A stretch of 10,495 bases of DNA from an uncultured Acidaminococcus sp. (GTDB lineage Bacteria; Bacillota_C; Negativicutes; Acidaminococcales; Acidaminococcaceae), in the NCBI GenBank assembly GCA_900314165.1, contig OMUE01000091.1:1-10495 (forward strand), given 5' to 3'. A program made the translations under genes and the position numbers. This document shows, piece after piece, positions 6,693 through 10,495 of this stretch. Numbering within the stretch: position 1 is the first letter of the stretch; every line of letters starts with the position of its first letter. The notes below the pieces were generated by a model. It saw nothing but the letters and a program-made list of their open reading frames with translations. It searched no databases and had not been told where the DNA came from.

Positions 6693-6787
6693 GCGGGCGG
6701 GCCGCCGCTAGGCTCTGGCACGCCCCTACGAAATAATTGAATGAAATAGAATTGTAGGGGCGTGCCAAGCGAAGCGCGGCCCGCCCG
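6693..6787. repeat. Inverted pair of GC-rich 35-38-base extragenic elements (copies 2 and 3)
   Basis: Copy 2 (6693-6730) is on the minus strand and matches the element at 1119-1156 at 36 of 38 bases. Copy 3 (6753-6787) is on the plus strand, shares the head TGTAGGGGCGTGCC and the tail CGGCCCGCCCG, and is about three bases shorter in the middle. They lie head to head around a 22-base AT-rich spacer (6731-6752), a BIME-like layout. Each can fold alone, or the pair can form one long stem between the nuclease stop at 6666 and the typA promoter. No T tract follows, so termination here is uncertain. Confidence 0.85.
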
Positions 6788-6811
6788 TTTGACTAGAAAC
6801 TTGTAAAGAAT

Positions 6812-6840
6812 TTGACATACCCAATAGAACATACTATAAT
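6812..6840 (+). promoter_or_regulatory. typA: Perfect-consensus sigma-A promoter for typA
   Basis: TTGACA (6812-6817) and TATAAT (6835-6840) are both perfect, with an ideal 17-base spacer. Transcription should start near 6847, giving a leader of about 80 bases before the ATG at 6929. This is the strongest promoter in the window. Confidence 0.92.
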
Positions 6841-6866
6841 AGTAAAGTCGATAATTGTAGTTAACC

Positions 6867-6894
6867 AGAGGATGCTTCTTGACAAGCATCCTCT
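6867..6894 (+). promoter_or_regulatory. 11-bp leader hairpin in the typA 5' untranslated region
   Basis: AGAGGATGCTT (6867-6877) pairs perfectly with AAGCATCCTCT (6884-6894) around a CTTGAC loop. The stem lies about 20 bases after the predicted transcription start and ends 34 bases before the typA ATG. The following bases are only partly T-rich (TTGATTTGTCTT), so it is a weak terminator or attenuator candidate. The 3' arm CCTCTT (6890-6895) could instead pair with AAGAGG (6910-6915) in the typA ribosome site, an alternative to the hairpin. The stem is certain from sequence; the role is inferred. Confidence 0.6.
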
Positions 6895-6928
6895 TGATTT
6901 GTCTTGAATAAGAGGGGATTGGGCTTTT

Positions 6929-8749
6929 ATGATTAGAAACGATTTACGTAACATTGCCATCATCGCTCACGTTGACCATGGTAAGACGACCCTGGTGGAC
7001 GCTATGCTGAAGCAGAGCCATGTGTTCCGTGCCAACCAACAGGTTATGGAAAGAGTCATGGACTCCAATGACCAGGAACGGGAACGCGGTATCACTATCC
7101 TGGCTAAGAACACGTCTGTCATGCATGATGGCTGCAAGATCAACATCCTGGATACTCCGGGCCATGCTGACTTTGGCGGCGAAGTAGAACGGGTGCTGAA
7201 CATGGTTGATGGCGTACTGCTGCTGGTAGACGCCTATGAAGGCCCCATGCCCCAGACGAAATACGTACTGCGCAAAGCTCTGGAACACCATCTGAAACCC
7301 ATCGTGGTCATCAACAAGATTGACCGTCCTGACCAGCGGGTAGAAGAAGTGGTGGACGAAGTCCTGGACCTGTTCATCGAACTGAACGCCAATGATGACC
7401 AGCTGGACTTCCCTGTGGTGTATGCTTCCGCTAAGGCAGGCATTGCCAAGCTGAGCATGGAAGATGAAAGCAAAGACCTGGAACCTCTGTTCCAGACCAT
7501 CCTGGACAGCATCCCTGCTCCTGATGTGGATACGGAAGCTCCGCTGCAGATGCTGGCCAACACCCTGGACCATGATGATTATGTAGGCCGTATCGTGATC
7601 GGCCGTGTGGTCCGCGGTACCATCCGCAACGGCCAGCAGATCTGCCTCATGCACGACGACAAACGGACCAACGAAAAGATTGGCCGCCTGTATACCTATG
7701 AAGGCCTGAAGAGAGTGGAAGTGCCCGAAGCTAAAGCCGGGGACATTATTGCCCTCATCGGCCTGGACGATGTAGAAATCGGCGACACCATCGCCGATGT
7801 GGACAACCCTGAACAACTGCAGGGCATCAAGGTGGACGAACCCACCCTGTCCATGACCTTCTCCGTCAACGACAGCCCCTTTGCCGGCCAGGATGGGCAT
7901 TTCCTGACCAGCCGCCATATCCGTGACCGTCTGTACAAAGAAGTGGAAACCAACGTGTCCATGAAAGTTGAAGATACGGATTCTGCCGATACGTTTAAAG
8001 TGTCCGGCCGTGGCGAGCTGCATATTTCTGTTCTGATCGAAGCTATGCGCCGTGAAGGGTTTGAACTGAAGATTGGCAAACCGAAGGTCATTATGCACCG
8101 GGACGAAGCCGGCAACCTGCTGGAACCCATGGAAGCACTGACCATCGATGTACCGCAAGACTTCATGGGCCCTGTGATGGAAGGCCTGGGCCTGCGTAAG
8201 GCAGAACTGCAGAATATGACGGAAATGGCCGGCTACCTGCGTATGGAATTCATCATCCCTGCCCGGGGCCTGATTGGTTTCCGTAACCAGTTCCTGACGG
8301 ATACGAAAGGCAACGGGATCATGAACCACGTATTTGCCGGCTGGGGCGCTTACAAAGGCGATATCCCCGGTCGTACGAGAGGTTCCCTGGTAGCCTTCGA
8401 ACAAGGCGAAACCACGGCTTACGGCATTGATAAGTGCCAGGCCAGAGGCACGATTTACGTGAACCCCGGTGAACAAGTTTATGAAGGCCAGATTGTAGGC
8501 GAAAACAGCCGTGAAGACGATATGGACGTGAACCCCTGCAAGAAGAAACACGTATCCAACATGCGTGCTGCAGGTTCCGATGAAGCTGTTCGCCTGATTC
8601 CGCCGCAAACGTTCTCCCTGGAACAGGCTCTGGAACATATCAATGACGATGAAGCTGTAGAAGTTACTCCGAAATCCATCCGGATGCGCAAGAAGATCCT
8701 GTCCCGTCTGGAAAGAGCCCGCGTAAGAGCCCGCAACGCCAGAGCATAA
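6929..8749 (+). CDS. typA: Translational GTPase TypA/BipA
   Basis: The 606-residue protein is of normal family length. G domain motifs are complete: AHVDHGKT (13-20), RGITI (53-57), DTPGH (75-79), NKID (129-132) and SAK (167-169). The domain II barrel and the EF-G-like domains follow, and then the BipA-specific C-terminal domain, which includes the conserved segment [16 protein letters not shown] and the end region with [14 protein letters not shown]. It is a ribosome-binding GTPase related to EF-G, needed for ribosome assembly and growth under cold or stress in other bacteria. It is cytoplasmic. AGAGGGG (6911-6917) lies 11 bases before the ATG, a slightly long spacing. A perfect promoter and a leader hairpin precede it. 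The SepF-like gene follows 33 bases after the stop with no terminator between, so the two are probably co-transcribed. Confidence 0.97.
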   Translation: MIRNDLRNIAIIAHVDHGKTTLVDAMLKQSHVFRANQQVMERVMDSNDQERERGITILAKNTSVMHDGCKINILDTPGHADFGGEVERVLNMVDGVLLLVDAYEGPMPQTKYVLRKALEHHLKPIVVINKIDRPDQRVEEVVDEVLDLFIELNANDDQLDFPVVYASAKAGIAKLSMEDESKDLEPLFQTILDSIPAPDVDTEAPLQMLANTLDHDDYVGRIVIGRVVRGTIRNGQQICLMHDDKRTNEKIGRLYTYEGLKRVEVPEAKAGDIIALIGLDDVEIGDTIADVDNPEQLQGIKVDEPTLSMTFSVNDSPFAGQDGHFLTSRHIRDRLYKEVETNVSMKVEDTDSADTFKVSGRGELHISVLIEAMRREGFELKIGKPKVIMHRDEAGNLLEPMEALTIDVPQDFMGPVMEGLGLRKAELQNMTEMAGYLRMEFIIPARGLIGFRNQFLTDTKGNGIMNHVFAGWGAYKGDIPGRTRGSLVAFEQGETTAYGIDKCQARGTIYVNPGEQVYEGQIVGENSREDDMDVNPCKKKHVSNMRAAGSDEAVRLIPPQTFSLEQALEHINDDEAVEVTPKSIRMRKKILSRLERARVRARNARA

Positions 8750-8782
8750 GGCAGAGAAGAGTTGTAAGGAGAGGGGGTACCA

Positions 8783-9094
8783 GTGGTGTTTGGATTTAGT
8801 AAAAAAGAACACACAGAGGAGCCGTCAGAACGGGATTTTACCCTGTTGACCACGCCTACGCTGAATCTGGTACTGCATACTCCGGAAACCCTGAAGGATA
8901 TAGCTTCCTATGGCGAAATCTTCCTGAGCGGCAGAAGCCTGCTGCTGTGCCTGGAAGGCATGGCCGCCGAGGATCAGCAGAGAGCCAAGGATTATCTGTC
9001 CGGCGTCTGTTATCCCCTGGGCTATACAGAAACCTCCATTACCGCCGAGACCATGTTGTATGTGCCCGGCGAAGTGGAGATTATAAAGGAATAA
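8783..9094 (+). CDS. sepF: Short SepF-like cell division protein
   Basis: The 103-residue protein ends in a SepF (DUF552) core: a helix near TPETLKDIASYGE (33-45), the strand SLLLCLEGM (52-60), EDQQRAKDYLSGVCYPLGY (63-81) corresponding to the conserved QR-x2-DFL-SG helix-strand part, and a final strand MLYVPGEVEI (91-100). SepF binds FtsZ and the membrane at the division ring. The N-terminus (MVFGFSKKEH) could be a short membrane-targeting helix, but the linker before the core is brief, so the protein is shorter than the roughly 150-residue Bacillus SepF. It may be a divergent or second paralogue. The start is GTG: AAGGAG at 8766-8771 lies 11 bases before GTG 8783, and the next codon is also GTG, so 8786 is an alternative. 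It follows typA at 33 bases and is closed by a terminator. Confidence 0.75.
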   Translation: MVFGFSKKEHTEEPSERDFTLLTTPTLNLVLHTPETLKDIASYGEIFLSGRSLLLCLEGMAAEDQQRAKDYLSGVCYPLGYTETSITAETMLYVPGEVEIIKE

Positions 9095-9102
9095 GCAAGT
9101 CC

Positions 9103-9143
9103 AACGAGCTGGAAAGCGTTAGCTTCCCAGCTCGTTTTGTTTT
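9103..9143 (+). terminator. Rho-independent terminator after the typA-sepF unit
   Basis: A 14-bp stem (9104-9117 with 9122-9135) with one A-C mismatch and a GTTA loop is extended by an A-T pair at 9103/9136. A TTTTGTTTT tract follows at once. It begins 9 bases after the sepF stop. Confidence 0.9.
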
Positions 9144-9170
9144 GTGATAGAATATATAAGAATTGCAATT

Positions 9171-9278
9171 AAGTGGGCTAGTGTGCTGGTTTGATAGTGT
9201 GCTAGTGTCCGCTGGACACATTGGATGCGCGGTGCGCCTCTAGCCCACTAGTCCACTAGCTGCTAGCCCACTAATCGA
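9171..9278. repeat. Octamer tandem repeat (CTAGYCCA) array with two opposed halves upstream of dnaE
   Basis: The right half (9240-9278) reads CTAGCCCA, CTAGTCCA, CTAGCTG, CTAGCCCA, CTAATCGA in tandem. The left half (9174-9205) is four tandem octamers in the opposite orientation: TGGGCTAG, TGTGCTGG, TTTGATAG, TGTGCTAG. The halves pair: AGTGGGCTAG (9172-9181) with CTAGCCCACT (9240-9249), 10 bp perfect. Between them lie two small hairpins, GTGTCC/GGACAC (9205-9219) and GCGC/GCGC (9227-9237). Six copies of the tetramer CTAG, usually rare in bacteria, occur in 89 bases. The array runs into the dnaE ribosome site. I see no clear promoter in the gap 9145-9291; TATAAG near 9153-9161 is only suggestive. 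Confidence 0.8.
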
Positions 9279-9291
9279 AAGGAGACCCCCC

Positions 9292-10495
9292 ATGTCCCAA
9301 TTTGTCCATCTTCATACCCATACCCAATATAGCCTGCTGGATGGGGCATGCCGGATTCCAGACCTGGTGCAATACGCCAAGGAACAGGGCATGCCAGCCC
9401 TGGCCATTACGGACCACGGGGTCATGTACGGGGTCATCGAGTTCTACCAGGAATGTGTGAAAGCCGGCATCAAGCCCATTATCGGCTGCGAAGTGTACAT
9501 TACCTCCGAGTCCCACCTGAATAAATCCCTGGAAACCCGGAACAAGCTGTACCACCTGATCCTGCTGGCGGAAAACAACACGGGCTACCAGAACCTGATG
9601 AAGATCGTGTCCATCGGCGAAGTGGAAGGCTTCTACTACAAGCCCCGCATCGATATGGACGTGCTGCGCAAATATAAGGACGGCCTCATCTGCCTGTCCG
9701 CCTGCGTAGCCGGAGAACTGCCCCGGCACATCCTGCGGGGGGAACTGGACACGGCAGAACAGGTGCTGCAAACATACCTGGACATCTTCGGCCCGGACCA
9801 TTACTATCTGGAGATCCAGAATCACGGCCTGCCGGAAGAAAAGACGGTCCGGGAAGAACTCCATAAATTAGCGAAAAAATACAACCTGAAGCTGGTGGCG
9901 ACCAACGATTTGCACTATATCCACAAGGAAGACGCCGCCGGCCAGGACATCCTGCTGTGCATCCAGACCAACGCCCGGTACCTGGATCCCCAGCGCATGC
10001 GCTTCAATAACGATTCCTACTACCTGAAGAGCCGGGAAGAAATGGAACAGATTTTCCCGGAGGATCAGGAAGCTCTGGATACCACCCTGGAAATTGCGGA
10101 CAAGTGCAATCTGACGTTGGAATTCGGCCATTTGCTGCTGCCGGAATTTCCCCTGCCTCCTGGAGAAACCATGGACGGCTATCTGCGGAAGCTGTGCGAA
10201 GAGGGCTTTCCGTCCCGCTATCCGGACGACGACGGCACGGCCCGGAAGCGGCTGGAATACGAGCTGGGCATCATTAAGCAGATGGGCTACTCCGGCTACT
10301 TCCTTATCGTGTGGGACTTTATCAACTACAGCCGGACTCACGATATCCCGGTAGGGCCGGGCCGTGGTTCTGCGGCAGGTTCCATCGTGGCCTATCTGAC
10401 GGGCATTACGAATATCGATCCCCTGAAATACAATCTGATTTTCGAACGGTTCCTGAACCCGGAGCGGGTCAGCATGCCCGATATCGATACGGATA
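9292..10495 (+). CDS. dnaE: DNA polymerase III alpha subunit DnaE, 3' end cut by window edge
   Basis: The first 401 residues of the replicative or error-prone C-family polymerase are present. The PHP domain (about 1-270) shows VHLHTHT (5-11) and all the likely metal ligands: H8, H10, D17, H42, E67, H88, C138, D206 and H208. Together these suggest an intact PHP site, which serves as a proofreading nuclease in Thermus and mycobacterial DnaE. The polymerase palm begins with the signature [10 protein letters not shown] (355-364), and the last residues are PDIDTD (396-401), the first catalytic aspartates, right at the edge. The rest of the palm, fingers, HhH, OB and tau-binding parts lie outside. 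ATG 9292 has AAAGGAG (9278-9284) 7 bases upstream. The gene follows a terminator and an octamer repeat array, so it has its own promoter, not clearly visible. DnaE1 versus DnaE3-type cannot be told from this part. Confidence 0.97.
   Translation, partial: MSQFVHLHTHTQYSLLDGACRIPDLVQYAKEQGMPALAITDHGVMYGVIEFYQECVKAGIKPIIGCEVYITSESHLNKSLETRNKLYHLILLAENNTGYQNLMKIVSIGEVEGFYYKPRIDMDVLRKYKDGLICLSACVAGELPRHILRGELDTAEQVLQTYLDIFGPDHYYLEIQNHGLPEEKTVREELHKLAKKYNLKLVATNDLHYIHKEDAAGQDILLCIQTNARYLDPQRMRFNNDSYYLKSREEMEQIFPEDQEALDTTLEIADKCNLTLEFGHLLLPEFPLPPGETMDGYLRKLCEEGFPSRYPDDDGTARKRLEYELGIIKQMGYSGYFLIVWDFINYSRTHDIPVGPGRGSAAGSIVAYLTGITNIDPLKYNLIFERFLNPERVSMPDIDTD

Noticed and set aside
5074..6768. Very long open frame on the minus strand opposite the nuclease gene
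   Set aside because: Its protein is low-complexity in style (rich in H, Q, F, V) with no motifs, and it mirrors a gene with complete catalytic motifs. High GC at third positions leaves the antisense frame open.
6867..6900. Terminator of the upstream nuclease gene
   Set aside because: It lies downstream of the consensus typA promoter, so it belongs to the typA leader. The T-rich tail is broken by G and C.
6944..8812. 622-codon open frame on the minus strand opposite typA
   Set aside because: Same antisense effect. TypA on the plus strand has all G motifs, a perfect promoter and a ribosome site.
9171..9278. tRNA gene, suggested by outer stem plus inner hairpins
   Set aside because: There are only two inner hairpins, no TTCGA-type T-loop, no anticodon arm of the right size and the outer stem is 10 bp.

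Overview
The window looks like chromosomal housekeeping DNA from a moderately GC-rich Firmicute. The genes are rich in CTG, CGG, GCC and GGC codons, while the intergenic gaps are AT-rich with sigma-A type promoters and strong GGAG-like ribosome sites. A SepF-type division protein and a DnaE with a complete PHP domain fit Firmicutes. A Negativicutes source (for example Acidaminococcaceae) fits best, partly because of a small exported protein resembling the Adhesin_E family. That is inference from gene content and style; there is no rRNA in the window to settle it.

Layout. 1-901 (minus, running off the left edge): a CNNM/CBS membrane protein (HlyC/CorC class). 902-1324: a 423-base gap packed with repeats: two inverted hairpins that covary, one GC-rich 38-base element and a heptanucleotide array ending just before a promoter. 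1325-4373 (plus): a three-gene operon whose genes overlap by 4 bases at each junction. It encodes a YgjP-type metallopeptidase, a membrane-anchored class A beta-lactamase-fold protein lacking all its catalytic motifs, and a large FAD-dependent dehydrogenase with a four-cysteine cluster. 4362-4868 (minus): a small exported Adhesin_E-like protein, convergent with and overlapping the dehydrogenase gene. 4869-5046: a divergent promoter region. 5047-6666 (plus): a beta-CASP metallo-beta-lactamase RNA nuclease. 6667-6928: an inverted pair of the GC-rich element, a perfect-consensus promoter and a leader hairpin. 6929-8749: typA/bipA. 8783-9094: a short divergent SepF, followed by a rho-independent terminator. 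9145-9291: an octamer repeat array with dyad symmetry. 9292-right edge: dnaE, cut just after its first catalytic aspartates.

How the parts relate. The conserved genes (RNA nuclease, TypA, SepF, DnaE) serve RNA processing, translation and ribosome stress, division and replication, each a standard function. The less ordinary parts are the coupled operon with the degenerate beta-lactamase and the intergenic repeats. The repeats form two families. One is a BIME-like hairpin family sharing the head CGTAGGGG. The other is a set of tandem CTA-containing 7-8-mers in at least two, possibly three, promoter regions. No complete new defence or mobile system is visible, and no transposase, integrase, CRISPR array, tRNA or rRNA was found.
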